DNA of 64,000 nucleotides. It comes from Megachile rotundata. Lineage: Eukaryota; Arthropoda; Insecta; Hymenoptera; Megachilidae. Both the position numbers and the translations under genes were made by a program. Shown here piece after piece: positions 14,732-30,500 of this stretch. Below the pieces are notes generated by a model. That model searched no databases and was not told the origin of the DNA. It saw only the letters and a program-made list of their open reading frames with translations. The DNA lies in NCBI RefSeq assembly GCF_050947335.1, contig NW_027473599.1:148839-212838 (forward strand). The letters run 5' to 3'. Numbering within the stretch: the first letter of the stretch is position 1; each line of letters opens with the position of its first letter.

Positions 14732-17700
14732 GGCTAATAATATGAGTTAGATTGATAATAATAAGAGTAATAAGTATAGTAATTGTCGTTCTATCGATCA
14801 TATAAGCATAATATGGCTAATAATATGAGTTAGATTGATAATACTAAGAGTAGTGAGTATAGTAATTCTCGTTCTATCGATCATATAAGCATAATATGGC
14901 TAATAATATGAGTTAGATTGATACTAATAAGAGTAATGAGTGTAGTAATTGTAGATCTATCGATCATTTAAGCATAATAAGGCTAATAATATGAGTTAGA
15001 GTGATAATACTAAGAGTAGTGAGTATTGTAATTCTCATTCTATCGATCATATAAGCATAATATGGCTAATAATATGAGTTAGATTGATAATAATAAGAGT
15101 AATGAGTATAGTAATTGTAGTTCTATCGATCATTTAAGCATAATATGGCTAATAATACGAGTTAGATTGATAATATTAACAGTAATAAGTATAGTAATTG
15201 TCGTTCTATCGATAATATAACCATAATATGGCTAGTAATATGAGTTAGATTGATAATACTAAGAGTAGTGAGTATAGTAATTCTCGTTCTATCGATCATA
15301 TAAGCATAATATGGCTAATAATATGAGTTAGATTGATAATAATAAGAGTAATAACTACAGTAATTGTCGTTCTATCGATCATTTAAGCATAATATGGCTA
15401 ATAATATGAGTTAGATTGATAATAGTAAGAGTAGTGAGTATAGTAGTTCTCGTTCCATCGATCATATAAGCATAATATGGCTAATAATATGAGTTAGATT
15501 GATAATACTAAGAGTAGTGAGTATAGTAATTCTCGTTCTATCGATCATATAAGCATAATATGGCTAATAATATGAGTTAGATTGATAATAATAAGAGTAA
15601 TAACTACAGTAATTGTCGTTCTATCGATCATATAAGCATAATAAGGCTAATAATATGAGTTAGATTGATAATAATAAGAGTAATAAGTATAGTAATTGTC
15701 GTTCTCTCGATCATATGAGCATAATATGGCTAATAATATGAGTTAGATTGATAGTAATAAGAGTAATAAGTATAGTAATTGTCGTTCTATCGATCATATA
15801 AGCATAATAAGGCTAATAATATGAGTTAGAGTGATAATACTAAGAGTAGTGAGTATAGTAATTCTCATTCTATCGATCATATAAGCATAATATGGCTAAT
15901 AATATGATTTAGATTGATAATAATAAGAGTAATGAGTATAGTAATTGTAGTTCTATCGATCATATCGGCATAATATGGTGAATAATATGAGTTAGATTCA
16001 TAATAATAAGAGTAATAAGTATAGTAATTGTCGTTCTATCGATCATATAAGCATAATATGGCTAATAATATGAGTTAGATTGATAATACTAAGAGTAGTG
16101 AGTATAGTAATTCTCGTTCTATCGATCATATAAGCATAATATGGCTAATAATATGAGTTAGATTGATAATAATAAGAGTAATAACTACAGTACTTGTCGT
16201 TCCATCGATCATATAAGCATAATAAGGCTAATAATATGAGTTAGATTGATAATAATAAGAGTAATAAGTATAGTAATTGTCGTTCTCTCGATCATATAAG
16301 CATAATATGGCTAATAATATGAGTTAGAGTGATAATACTAAGAGTAGTGAGTATAGTAATTCTCATTCTATCGATCATTTAAGCATAATATGGCTAATAA
16401 TATGAGTTAGATTGATAATAATAACAGTAATAAGTATAGTAATTGTCGTCCTATCGATAATATAAGCATAATATGGCTAATAATATGAGTTAGATTGATA
16501 ATACTAAGAGTAGTGAGTATAGTAATTCTCGTTCTATCCATCATATAAGCATAATATGGCTAATAATATGAGTTAGATTGATAATAATAAGAGTAATGAG
16601 TATAGTAATTGTAGTTCTATCGATCATATCTGCATAATATGGTTAATAATATGAGTTAGATTCATAATAATAAGAGTAATAAGTATAGTAATTGTCGTTC
16701 TATCGATCATATAAGCATAATATGGCTAATAATATGAGTTAGATTGATAATACTAAGAGTAGTGAGTATAGTAATTCTCGTTCTATCGACCATATAAGCA
16801 TAATATGGCTAATAATATGAGTTAGATTGATAGTAATAAGAGTAATAAGTATAGTAATTGTCGTTCTATCGATCATATAAGCATAATAAGGCTAATAATA
16901 TGAGTTAGAGTGATAATACTAAGAGTAGTGAGTATAGTAATTCTCATTCTATCGATCATATAAGCATAATATGGCTAATAATATGAGTTAGATTGATAAT
17001 AATAAGAGTAATGAGTATAGTAATTGTAGTTCTATCGATCATATCGGCATAATATGGTGAATAATATGAGTTAGATTCATAATAATAAGAGTAATAAGTA
17101 TAGTAATTGTCGTTCTATCGATCATATAAGCATAATATGGCTAATAATATGAGTTAGATTGATAATAATAAGAGTAGTAAGTATAGTATTTGTCGTTCTA
17201 TCGATCATATAAGCATAATATGGCTAATAATATGAGTTAGATTGATAATAATAAGAGTAATAAGTATAGTAATTGTCGTTCTATCGATCATTTAAGCATA
17301 ATATGGGTAATAATATGAGTCAGATTGATAATAATAACAGTAATAAGTATAGTAATTGTCGTTCTATCGATAATATAAGCATAATATGGCTAATAATATG
17401 AGTTAGATTGATAATACTAAGAGTAGTGAGTATAGTAGTTCTCGTTCTATCGATCATATAAGCATAATATGGCTAATAATATGAGTTAGATTGATAATAA
17501 TAAGAGTAATAAGTATAGTAATTGTCGTTCTATCGATCATATAAGCATAATATGGCTAATAATATGAGTTAGATTGATAATACTAAGAGTAGTGAGTATA
17601 GTAATTCTCGTTCTATCGATCATATATGCATAATATGGCTAATAATATGAGTTAGATTGATAATAATAAGAGTAATAACTACAGTAATTGTCGTTCTATC

Positions 17701-20700
17701 GATCATATAAGCATAATAAGGCTAATAATATGAGTTAGAGTGATAATACTAAGAGTAGTGAGTATAGTAATTCTCATTCTATCGATCATATAAGCATAAT
17801 ATGGCTAATAATATGAGTTAGATTGATAATAATAAGAGTAATGAGTATAGTAATTGTAGTTCTATCGATCATTTAAGCATAATATGGCTAATAATATGAG
17901 TTAGATTGATGATAATAAGAGTAATGAGTATAGTAATTGTAGTTCTATCGATCATATCTGCACAATATGGTTAATAATATGAGTTAGATTGATAATAATA
18001 AGAGTAGTAAGTATAGTATTTGTCGTTCTATCGATCATATAAGCATAATATGGCTAATAATATGAGTTAGAGTGATAATACTAAGAGTAGTGAGTATAGT
18101 AATTCTCATTCTATCGATCATTTAAGCATAATATGGCTAATAATATGAGTTAGATTGATAATAATAACAGTAATAAGTATAGTAATTGTCGTCCTATCGA
18201 TAATATAAGCATAATATGGCTAATAATATGAGTTAGATTGATAATACTAAGAGTAGTGAGTATAGTAATTCTCGTTCTATCCATCATATAAGCATAATAT
18301 GGCTAATAATATGAGTTAGATTGATAATAATAAGAGTAATGAGTATAGTAATTGTAGTTCTATCGATCATATCTGCATAATATGGTTAATAATATGAGTT
18401 AGATTCATAATAATAAGAGTAATAAGTATAGTAATTGTCGTTCTATCGATCATATAAGCATAATATGGCTAATAATATGAGTTAGATTGATAATACTAAG
18501 AGTAGTGAGTATAGTAATTCTCGTTCTATCGACCATATAAGCATAATATGGCTAATAATATGAGTTAGATTGATAGTAATAAGAGTAATAAGTATAGTAA
18601 TTGTCGTTCTATCGATCATATAAGCATAATAAGGCTAATAATATGAGTTAGAGTGATAATACTAAGAGTAGTGAGTATAGTAATTCTCATTCTATCGATC
18701 ATATAAGCATAATATGGCTAATAATATGAGTTAGATTGATAATAATAAGAGTAATGAGTATAGTAATTGTAGTTCTATCGATCATATCGGCATAATATGG
18801 TGAATAATATGAGTTAGATTCATAATAATAAGAGTAATAAGTATAGTAATTGTCGTTCTATCGATCATATAAGCATAATATGGCTAATAATATGAGTTAG
18901 ATTGATAATAATAAGAGTAGTAAGTATAGTATTTGTCGTTCTATCGATCATATAAGCATAATATGGCTAATAATATGAGTTAGATTGATAATAATAAGAG
19001 TAATAAGTATAGTAATTGTCGTTCTATCGATCATTTAAGCATAATATGGGTAATAATATGAGTCAGATTGATAATAATAACAGTAATAAGTATAGTAATT
19101 GTCGTTCTATCGATAATATAAGCATAATATGGCTAATAATATGAGTTAGATTGATAATACTAAGAGTAGTGAGTATAGTAGTTCTCGTTCTATCGATCAT
19201 ATAAGCATAATATGGCTAATAATATGAGTTAGATTGATAATAATAAGAGTAATAAGTATAGTAATTGTCGTTCTATCGATCATATAAGCATAATATGGCT
19301 AATAATATGAGTTAGATTGATAATACTAAGAGTAGTGAGTATAGTAATTCTCGTTCTATCGATCATATATGCATAATATGGCTAATAATATGAGTTAGAT
19401 TGATAATAATAAGAGTAATAACTACAGTAATTGTCGTTCTATCGATCATATAAGCATAATAAGGCTAATAATATGAGTTAGAGTGATAATACTAAGAGTA
19501 GTGAGTATAGTAATTCTCATTCTATCGATCATATAAGCATAATATGGCTAATAATATGAGTTAGATTGATAATAATAAGAGTAATGAGTATAGTAATTGT
19601 AGTTCTATCGATCATTTAAGCATAATATGGCTAATAATATGAGTTAGATTGATGATAATAAGAGTAATGAGTATAGTAATTGTAGTTCTATCGATCATAT
19701 CTGCACAATATGGTTAATAATATGAGTTAGATTGATAATAATAAGAGTAGTAAGTATAGTATTTGTCGTTCTATCGATCATATAAGCATAATATGGCTAA
19801 TAATATGAGTTAGATTGATAATACTAAGAGTAGCGAGTATAGTAATTCTCGTTCTATCGATCATATAAGCATAATATGGCTAATAATATGAGTTAGATTG
19901 ATAATAATAAGAGTAATGAGTACAGTAATTGTAGTTCTATCGATCATATCGGCATAATATGGCTAATAATATGATATAGATTGATAATAATAAGAGTAAT
20001 AAGTATAGTATTTGTCGTTCTATCGATCATGTAAGCATAATATGGCTAATAATACGAGTTAGATTGATAATAATAAGAGTAATAAGTATAGTAATTGTCG
20101 TTCTATCGATCATTTAAGCATAGTATGGGTAATAATATGAGTCAGATTGATAATAATAACAGTAATAAGTATAGTAATTGTCGTTCTATATATAATATAA
20201 GCATAATATGGCTAATAATATGAGTTAGATTGATAATACTAAGAGTAGTGAGTATAGTAGTTCTCGTTCCATCGATCATATAAGCATAATATGGCTAATA
20301 ATATGAGTTAGATTGATAATAATAAGAGTAATAACTACAGTAATTGTCGTTCTATCGATCATATAAGCATAATAAGGCTAATAATATGAGTTAGAGTGAT
20401 AATACTAAGAGTAGTGAGTATTGTAATTCTCATTCTATCGATCATATAAGCATAATATGGCTAATAATATGAGTTAGATTGATAATAATAAGAGTAATGA
20501 GTATAGTAATTGTAGTTCTATCGATCATTTAAGCATAATATGGCTAATAATATGAGTTAGATTGATAATATTAACAGTAATAAGTATAGTAATTGTCGTT
20601 CTATCGATAATATAACCATAATATGGCTAGTAATATGAGTTAGATTGATAATACTAAGAGTAGTGAGTATAGTAATTCTCGTTCTATCGATCATATAAGC

Positions 20701-20886
20701 ATAATATGGCTAATAATATGAGTTAGATTGATAATAATAAGAGTAATAACTACAGTAATTGTCGTTCTATCGATCATATAAGCATAATAAGGCTAATAAT
20801 ATGAGTTAGAGTGATAATACTAAGAGTAGTGAGTATAGTAATTGTCGTTCTATCGATCATATAAGCATAATATGGCTAATAATATG
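14732..20886. repeat. Segment R2, second copy of the dispersed duplication
   Basis: It matches R1 from 4938 at an offset of 9794 (118 monomers) up to 18071, then at 11537 (139 monomers). The 21-monomer jump is a tandem duplication inside R2. Upstream of 14732 the match breaks, and R3 matches R2 from the same point, so 14732 is a real mosaic junction. Confidence 0.8.
16291..19814. repeat. 21-monomer (1743-bp) tandem duplication inside R2
   Basis: Position x matches x+1743 for x from 16291 to 18071 (1781 bases). The marker 'gtcgtcct' is at 16445 and 18188. R1 has a single copy of this stretch (6497-8277), so the duplication came after, or independently of, the R1/R2 split. The internal junction is near 18034-18072, where a '29T' monomer leads directly into a '82G' end. 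Confidence 0.85.
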
Positions 20887-21623
20887 ATATAGATTGATAA
20901 TAATAAGAGTAATAAGTATAGTAATTGTCGTTCTATCGATCATATAAGCATAATATGGCTAATAATATGAGTTAGATTGATAATACTAAGAGTAGTGAGT
21001 ATAGTAATTCTCGTTCTATCGATCATATAAGCATAATATGGCTAATAATATGAGTTAGATTGATAATAATAAGAGTAATGAGTACAGTAATTGTAGTTCT
21101 ATCGATCATATCGGCATAATATGGCTAATAATATGAGTTAGATTGATAATAATAAGAGTAATAAGTATAGTAATTGTCGTTCTATCGATCATATAAGCAT
21201 AATATGGCTAATAATATGAGTTAGATTGATAATACTAAGAGTAGTGAGTATAGTAATTCTCGTTCTATCGATCATATATGCATAATATGGCTAATAATAT
21301 GAGTTAGATTGATAATAATAAGAGTAATAACTACAGTAATTGTCGTTCTATCGATCATATAAGCATAATAAGGCTAATAATATGAGTTAGAGTGATAATA
21401 CTAAGAGTAGTGAGTATAGTAATTCTCATTCTATCGATCATATAAGCATAATATGGCTAATAATATGAGTTAGATTGATAATAATAAGAGTAATGAGTAT
21501 AGTAATTGTAGTTCTATCGATCATTTAAGCATAATATGGCTAATAATATGAGTTAGATTGATGATAATAAGAGTAATGAGTATAGTAATTGTAGTTCTAT
21601 CGATCATATCTGCACAATATGGT
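20887..21623. repeat. Linker segment between R2 and R3
   Basis: About nine monomers joining R2 to R3. The monomer order (consensus, T2, T3, consensus, T2 with 'catatatgc', T4, T5, then 'gatgataat' with 'ctgcacaat') matches about 29.71-30.44 kb at an offset of 106 monomers ('gcacaatatgg' at 21612 and 30410). Nothing other than satellite is present. Confidence 0.7.
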
Positions 21624-22887
21624 TAATAATATGAGTTAGATTGATAATACTAAGAGTAGTGAGTATAGTAATTCTCGTTCTATCCATCATATAAGCATAA
21701 TATGGCTAATAATAAGAGTTAGTATGATAATAATAAGAGTAATGAGTATAGTAATTGTAGTTCTATCGATCATATCGGCATAATATGGTTAATAATATGA
21801 GTTAGATTCATAATAATAAGAGTAATAAGTATAGTAATTGTCATTCTATCGATCATATAAGCATAATATGGCTAATAATATGAGTTAGATTGATAATACT
21901 AAGAGTAGTGAGTATAGTAATTCTCGTTCTATCGATCATATAAGCATAATATGGCTAATAATATGAGTTGGATTGATAATAATAACAGTAATAAGTATAG
22001 TAATTGTCGTTCTATCGATAATATAAGCATAATATGGCTAATAATATGAGTTAGATTGATAATAATAAGAGTAATAACTACAGTAATTGTCGTTCTATCG
22101 ATCATATAAGCATAATAAGGCTAATAATATGAGTTAGATTGATAATAATAAGAGTAATAAGTATAGTAATTGTCGTTCTCTCGATCATATGAGCATAATA
22201 TGGCTAATAATATGAGTTAGAGTGATAATACTAAGAGTAGTGAGTATAGTAATTCTCATTCTATCGATCATTTAAGCATAATATGGCTAATAATATGAGT
22301 TAGATTGATAATAATAACAGTAATAAGTATAGTAATTGTCGTTCTATCGATAATATAACCATAATATGGCTAATAATATGAGTTAGATTGATAATACTAA
22401 GGGTAGTGAGTATAGTAATTCTCGTTCTATCGATCATATAAGCATAATATGGCTAATAACATGAGTTAGATTGATAGTAATAAGAGTAATAAGTATAGTA
22501 ATTGTCGTTCTATCGATCATATCAGCATAATAAGGCTAATAATATGAGTTAGAGTGATAATACTAAGAGTAGTGAGTATAGTAATTCTCATTCTATCGAT
22601 GATATAAGCATAATATGGCTAATAATATGAGTTAGATTGATAATAATAAGAGTAATGAGTATAGTAATTGTAGTTCTATCGATCATATCGGCATAATATG
22701 GTGAATAATATGAGTTAGATTCATAATAATAAGAGTAATAAGTATAGTAATTGTCGTTCTATCGATCATATATGCATAATATGGCTAATAATATGAGTTA
22801 GATTGATAATAATAAGAGTAATAACTACAGTAATTGTCGTTCTATCGATCATATAAGCATAATAAGGCTAATAATATGAGTTAGAGT

Positions 22888-22970
22888 GATAATACTAAGA
22901 GTAGTGAGTATAGTAATTCTCATTCTATCGATCATATAAGCATAATATGGCTAATAATATGAGTTAGATT
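22888..22970. repeat. Representative class T5 monomer (T2 plus 35A)
   Basis: This is the T2 set of substitutions plus 'ctcattc', which converts the CpG at 34-35 to CA. It follows a T4 monomer. A common sub-variant has 'tattgtaat' (25T), for example near 36355 and 53705. Confidence 0.8.
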
Positions 22971-23850
22971 GATAATAATAAGAGTAATGAGTATAGTAAT
23001 TGTAGTTCTATCGATCATTTAAGCATAATATGGCTAATAATATGAGTTAGATTGATAATAATAAGAGTAATGAGTATAGTAATTGTAGTTCTATCGATCA
23101 TATCTGCATAATATGGTTAATAATATGAGTTAGATTCATAATAATAAGAGTAGTAAGTATAGTATTTGTCGTTCTATCGATCATATAAGCATAATATGGC
23201 TAATAATATGAGTTAGATTGATAGTAATAAGAGTAATGAGTATAGTAATTGTAGTTCTATCGATCATTTAAGCATAATATGGCTAATAATATGAGTTAGA
23301 TTGATAATATTAACAGTAATAAGTATAGTAATTGTCGTTCTATCGATCATATAAGCATAATAAGGCTAATAATATGAGTTAGAGTGATAATACTAAGAGT
23401 AGTGAGTATTGTAATTCTCATTCTATCGATCATATAAGCATAATATGGCTAATAATATGAGTTAGATTGATAATAATAAGAGTAATAAGTATAGTAATTG
23501 TCGTTCTATCGATCATATAAGCATAATATGGCTAATAATATGAGTTAGATTGATAATACTAAGAGTAGTGAGTATAGTAATTCTCGTTCTATCGATCATA
23601 TAAGCATAATATGGCTAATAATATGAGTTAGATTGATACTAATAAGAGTAATGAGTGTAGTAATTGTAGATCTATCGATCATTTAAGCATAATAAGGCTA
23701 ATAATATGAGTTAGAGTGATAATACTAAGAGTAGTGAGTATTGTAATTCTCATTCTATCGATCATATAAGCATAATATGGCTAATAATATGAGTTAGATT
23801 GATAATAATAAGAGTAATGAGTATAGTAATTGTAGTTCTATCGATCATTT

Positions 23851-26800
23851 AAGCATAATATGGCTAATAATATGAGTTAGATTGATAATATTAACAGTAA
23901 TAAGTATAGTAATTGTCGTTCTATCGATAATATAACCATAATATGGCTAGTAATATGAGTTAGATTGATAATACTAAGAGTAGTGAGTATAGTAATTCTC
24001 GTTCTATCGATCATATAAGCATAATATGGCTAATAATATGAGTTAGATTGATAATAATAAGAGTAATAACTACAGTAATTGTCGTTCTATCGATCATTTA
24101 AGCATAATATGGCTAATAATATGAGTTAGATTGATAATAGTAAGAGTAGTGAGTATAGTAGTTCTCGTTCCATCGATCATATAAGCATAATATGGCTAAT
24201 AATATGAGTTAGATTGATAATACTAAGAGTAGTGAGTATAGTAATTCTCGTTCTATCGATCATATAAGCATAATATGGCTAATAATATGAGTTAGATTGA
24301 TAATAATAAGAGTAATAACTACAGTAATTGTCGTTCTATCGATCATATAAGCATAATAAGGCTAATAATATGAGTTAGATTGATAATAATAAGAGTAATA
24401 AGTATAGTAATTGTCGTTCTCTCGATCATATGAGCATAATATGGCTAATAATATGAGTTAGATTGATAGTAATAAGAGTAATAAGTATAGTAATTGTCGT
24501 TCTATCGATCATATAAGCATAATAAGGCTAATAATATGAGTTAGAGTGATAATACTAAGAGTAGTGAGTATAGTAATTCTCATTCTATCGATCATATAAG
24601 CATAATATGGCTAATAATATGATTTAGATTGATAATAATAAGAGTAATGAGTATAGTAATTGTAGTTCTATCGATCATATCGGCATAATATGGTGAATAA
24701 TATGAGTTAGATTCATAATAATAAGAGTAATAAGTATAGTAATTGTCGTTCTATCGATCATATAAGCATAATATGGCTAATAATATGAGTTAGATTGATA
24801 ATACTAAGAGTAGTGAGTATAGTAATTCTCGTTCTATCGATCATATAAGCATAATATGGCTAATAATATGAGTTAGATTGATAATAATAAGAGTAATAAC
24901 TACAGTACTTGTCGTTCTATCGATCATATAAGCATAATAAGGCTAATAATATGAGTTAGATTGATAATAATAAGAGTAATAAGTATAGTAATTGTCGTTC
25001 TCTCGATCATATAAGCATAATATGGCTAATAATATGAGTTAGAGTGATAATACTAAGAGTAGTGAGTATAGTAATTCTCATTCTATCGATCATTTAAGCA
25101 TAATATGGCTAATAATATGAGTTAGATTGATAATAATAACAGTAATAAGTATAGTAATTGTCGTCCTATCGATAATATAAGCATAATATGGCTAATAATA
25201 TGAGTTAGATTGATAATACTAAGAGTAGTGAGTATAGTAATTCTCGTTCTATCCATCATATAAGCATAATATGGCTAATAATATGAGTTAGATTGATAAT
25301 AATAAGAGTAATGAGTATAGTAATTGTAGTTCTATCGATCATATCTGCATAATATGGTTAATAATATGAGTTAGATTCATAATAATAAGAGTAATAAGTA
25401 TAGTAATTGTCGTTCTATCGATCATATAAGCATAATATGGCTAATAATATGAGTTAGATTGATAATACTAAGAGTAGTGAGTATAGTAATTCTCGTTCTA
25501 TCGACCATATAAGCATAATATGGCTAATAATATGAGTTAGATTGATAATATTAACAGTAATAAGTATAGTAATTGTCGTTCTATCGATAATATAACCATA
25601 ATATGGCAAGTAATATGAGTTAGATTGATAATACTAAGAGTAGTGAGTATAGTAATTCTCGTTCTATCGATCATATAAGCATAATATGGCTAATAATATG
25701 AGTTAGATTGATAATAATAAGAGTAATAACTACAGTAATTGTCGTTCTATCGATCATTTAAGCATAATATGGCTAATAATATGAGTTAGATTGATAATAG
25801 TAAGAGTAGTGAGTATAGTAGTTCTCGTTCCATCGATCATATAAGCATAATATGGCTAATAATATGAGTTAGATTGATAATACTAAGAGTAGTGAGTATA
25901 GTAATTCTCGTTCTATCGATCATATAAGCATAATATGGCTAATAATATGAGTTAGATTGATAATAATAAGAGTAATAACTACAGTAATTGTCGTTCTATC
26001 GATCGTATAAGCATAATAAGGCTAATAATATGAGTTAGATTGATAATAATAAGAGTAATAAGTATAGTAATTGTCGTTCTCTCGATCATATGAGCATAAT
26101 ATGGCTAATAATATGAGTTAGATTGATAGTAATAAGAGTAATAAGTATAGTAATTGTCGTTCTATCGATCATATAAGCATAATAAGGCTAATAATATGAG
26201 TTAGAGTGATAATACTAAGAGTAGTGAGTATAGTAATTCTCATTCTATCGATCATATAAGCATAATATGGCTAATAATATGATTTAGATTGATAATAATA
26301 AGAGTAATGAGTATAGTAATTGTAGTTCTATCGATCATATCGGCATAATATGGTGAATAATATGAGTTAGATTCATAATAATAAGAGTAATAAGTATAGT
26401 AATTGTCGTTCTATCGATCATATAAGCATAATATGGCTAATAATATGAGTTAGATTGATAATACTAAGAGTAGTGAGTATAGTAATTCTCGTTCTATCGA
26501 TCATATAAGCATAATATGGCTAATAATATGAGTTAGATTGATAATAATAAGAGTAATAACTACAGTACTTGTCGTTCTATCGATCATATAAGCATAATAA
26601 GGCTAATAATATGAGTTAGATTGATAATAATAAGAGTAATAAGTATAGTAATTGTCGTTCTCTCGATCATATAAGCATAATATGGCTAATAATATGAGTT
26701 AGAGTGATAATACTAAGAGTAGTGAGTATAGTAATTCTCATTCTATCGATCATTTAAGCATAATATGGCTAATAATATGAGTTAGATTGATAATAATAAC

Positions 26801-27207
26801 AGTAATAAGTATAGTAATTGTCGTCCTATCGATAATATAAGCATAATATGGCTAATAATATGAGTTAGATTGATAATACTAAGAGTAGTGAGTATAGTAA
26901 TTCTCGTTCTATCCATCATATAAGCATAATATGGCTAATAATATGAGTTAGATTGATAATAATAAGAGTAATGAGTATAGTAATTGTAGTTCTATCGATC
27001 ATATCTGCATAATATGGTTAATAATATGAGTTAGATTCATAATAATAAGAGTAATAAGTATAGTAATTGTCGTTCTATCGATCATATAAGCATAATATGG
27101 CTAATAATATGAGTTAGATTGATAATACTAAGAGTAGTGAGTATAGTAATTCTCGTTCTATCGACCATATAAGCATAATATGGCTAATAATATGAGTTAG
27201 TTTGATA
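23851..27207. repeat. 20-monomer (1660-bp) tandem duplication inside R3
   Basis: Position x matches x+1660 for x from about 23851 to 25547. 'gtcgtcct' is at 25160 and 26820. Copy-specific differences are 'ggcaagtaat' near 25607, 'atcgtataag' near 26004 and 'gtttgatag' near 27200. At the junction near 25548 a T2 end with 'cgaccat' runs into a T7 monomer instead of the 'gatagtaataag' monomer found at the same place in R1 (7035) and R2. Confidence 0.85.
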
Positions 27208-27554
27208 GTAATAAGAGTAATAAGTATAGTAATTGTCGTTCTATCGATCATATAAGCATAATAAGGCTAATAATATGAGTTAGAGTGATAATACTAAGAG
27301 TAGTGAGTATAGTAATTCTCATTCTATCGATCATATAAGCATAATATGGCTAATAATATGAGTTAGATTGATAATAATAAGAGTAATGAGTATAGTAATT
27401 GTAGTTCTATCGATCATATCGGCATAATATGGTGAATAATATGAGTTAGATTCATAATAATAAGAGTAATAAGTATAGTAATTGTCGTTCTATCGATCAT
27501 ATAAGCATAATATGGCTAATAATATGAGTTAGATTGATAATAATAAGAGTAGTA

Positions 27555-30500
27555 AGTATAGTATTTGTCGTTCTATCGATCATATAAGCATAATATGGCT
27601 AATAATATGAGTTAGATTGATAATAATAAGAGTAATAAGTATAGTAATTGTCGTTCTATCGATCATTTAAGCATAATATGGGTAATAATATGAGTCAGAT
27701 TGATAATAATAACAGTAATAAGTATAGTAATTGTCGTTCTATCGATAATATAAGCATAATATGGCTAATAATATGAGTTAGATTGATAATACTAAGAGTA
27801 GTGAGTATAGTAGTTCTCGTTCTATCGATCATATAAGCATAATATGGCTAATAATATGAGTTAGATTGATAATAATAAGAGTAATAAGTATAGTAATTGT
27901 CGTTCTATCGATCATATAAGCATAATATGGCTAATAATATGAGTTAGATTGATAATACTAAGAGTAGTGAGTATAGTAATTCTCGTTCTATCGATCATAT
28001 ATGCATAATATGGCTAATAATATGAGTTAGATTGATAATAATAAGAGTAATAACTACAGTAATTGTCGTTCTATCGATCATATAAGCATAATAAGGCTAA
28101 TAATATGAGTTAGAGTGATAATACTAAGAGTAGTGAGTATAGTAATTCTCATTCTATCGATCATATAAGCATAATATGGCTAATAATATGAGTTAGATTG
28201 ATAATAATAAGAGTAATGAGTATAGTAATTGTAGTTCTATCGATCATTTAAGCATAATATGGCTAATAATATGAGTTAGATTGATGATAATAAGAGTAAT
28301 GAGTATAGTAATTGTAGTTCTATCGATCATATCTGCACAATATGGTTAATAATATGAGTTAGATTGATAATAATAAGAGTAGTAAGTATAGTATTTGTCG
28401 TTCTATCGATCATATAAGCATAATATGGCTAATAATATGAGTTAGATTGATAATACTAAGAGTAGCGAGTATAGTAATTCTCGTTCTATCGATCATATAA
28501 GCATAATATGGCTAATAATATGAGTTAGATTGATAATAATAAGAGTAATGAGTACAGTAATTGTAGTTCTATCGATCATATCGGCATAATATGGCTAATA
28601 ATATGATATAGATTGATAATAATAAGAGTAATAAGTATAGTATTTGTCGTTCTATCGATCATGTAAGCATAATATGGCTAATAATACGAGTTAGATTGAT
28701 AATAATAAGAGTAATAAGTATAGTAATTGTCGTTCTATCGATAATATAAGCATAATATGGCTAATAATATGAGTTAGATTGATAATACTAAGAGTAGTGA
28801 GTATAGTAGTTCTCGTTCCATCGATCATATAAGCATAATATGGCTAATAATATGAGTTAGATTGATAATAATAAGAGTAATAACTACAGTAATTGTCGTT
28901 CTATCGATCATATAAGCATAATAAGGCTAATAATATGAGTTAGAGTGATAATACTAAGAGTAGTGAGTATAGTAATTGTCGTTCTATCGATCATATAAGC
29001 ATAATATGGCTAATAATATGATATAGATTGATAATAATAAGAGTAATGAGTATAGTAATTGTAGTTCTATCGATCATTTAAGCATAATATGGCTAATAAT
29101 ATGAGTTAGATTGATAATATTAACAGTAATAAGTATAGTAATTGTCGTTCTATCGATAATATAACCATAATATGGCTAGTAATATGAGTTAGATTGATAA
29201 TACTAAGAGTAGTGAGTATAGTAATTCTCGTTCTATCGATCATATAAGCATAATATGGCTAATAATATGAGTTAGATTGATAATAATAAGAGTAATAACT
29301 ACAGTAATTGTCGTTCTATCGATCATATAAGCATAATAAGGCTAATAATATGAGTTAGAGTGATAATACTAAGAGTAGTGAGTATAGTAATTGTCGTTCT
29401 ATCGATCATATAAGCATAATATGGCTAATAATATGATATAGATTGATAATAATAAGAGTAATAAGTATAGTATTTGTCGTTCTATCGATCATGTAAGCAT
29501 AATATGGCTAATAATACGAGTTAGATTGATAATAATAAGAGTACTAAGTATAGTAATTGTCGTTCTATCGATCATTTAAGCATAATATGGCTAATAATAT
29601 GAGTTAGATTGATAATACTAAGAGTAGTGAGTATAGTAGTTCTCGTTCCATCGATCATATAAGCATAATATGGCTAATAATATGAGTTAGATTGATAATA
29701 ATAAGAGTAATAAGTATAGTAATTGTCGTTCTATCGATCATATAAGCATAATATGGCTAATAATATGAGTTAGATTGATAATACTAAGAGTAGTGAGTAT
29801 AGTAATTCTCGTTCTATCGATCATATAAGCATAATATGGCTAATAATATGAGTTAGATTGATAATAATAAGAGTAATGAGTACAGTAATTGTAGTTCTAT
29901 CGATCATATCGGCATAATATGGCTAATAATATGAGTTAGATTGATAATAATAAGAGTAATAAGTATAGTAATTGTCGTTCTATCGATCATATAAGCATAA
30001 TATGGCTAATAATATGAGTTAGATTGATAATACTAAGAGTAGTGAGTATAGTAATTCTCGTTCTATCGATCATATATGCATAATATGGCTAATAATATGA
30101 GTTAGATTGATAATAATAAGAGTAATAACTACAGTAATTGTCGTTCTATCGATCATATAAGCATAATAAGGCTAATAATATGAGTTAGAGTGATAATACT
30201 AAGAGTAGTGAGTATAGTAATTCTCATTCTATCGATCATATAAGCATAATATGGCTAATAATATGAGTTAGATTGATAATAATAAGAGTAATGAGTATAG
30301 TAATTGTAGTTCTATCGATCATTTAAGCATAATATGGCTAATAATATGAGTTAGATTGATGATAATAAGAGTAATGAGTATAGTAATTGTAGTTCTATCG
30401 ATCATATCTGCACAATATGGTTAATAATATGAGTTAGATTGATAATAATAAGAGTAGTAAGTATAGTATTTGTCGTTCTATCGATCATATAAGCATAATA

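Larger units (their letters stand above)
21624..28742. repeat. Segment R3, third copy of the dispersed duplication
   Basis: It matches R1 from 3115 at an offset of 18509 (223 monomers) up to 25547 and then at 20169 (243 monomers) to 28742. The 20-monomer change is an internal tandem duplication. Rare shared markers are 'gttggatt' at 3458 and 21967, 'aagggtag' near 3891 and 22400, 'gatactaataag' at 5125 and 23634, and 'gagtagcgag' at 8291 and 28460. Only about five substitutions were noticed over the first 3.9 kb. Confidence 0.8.
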
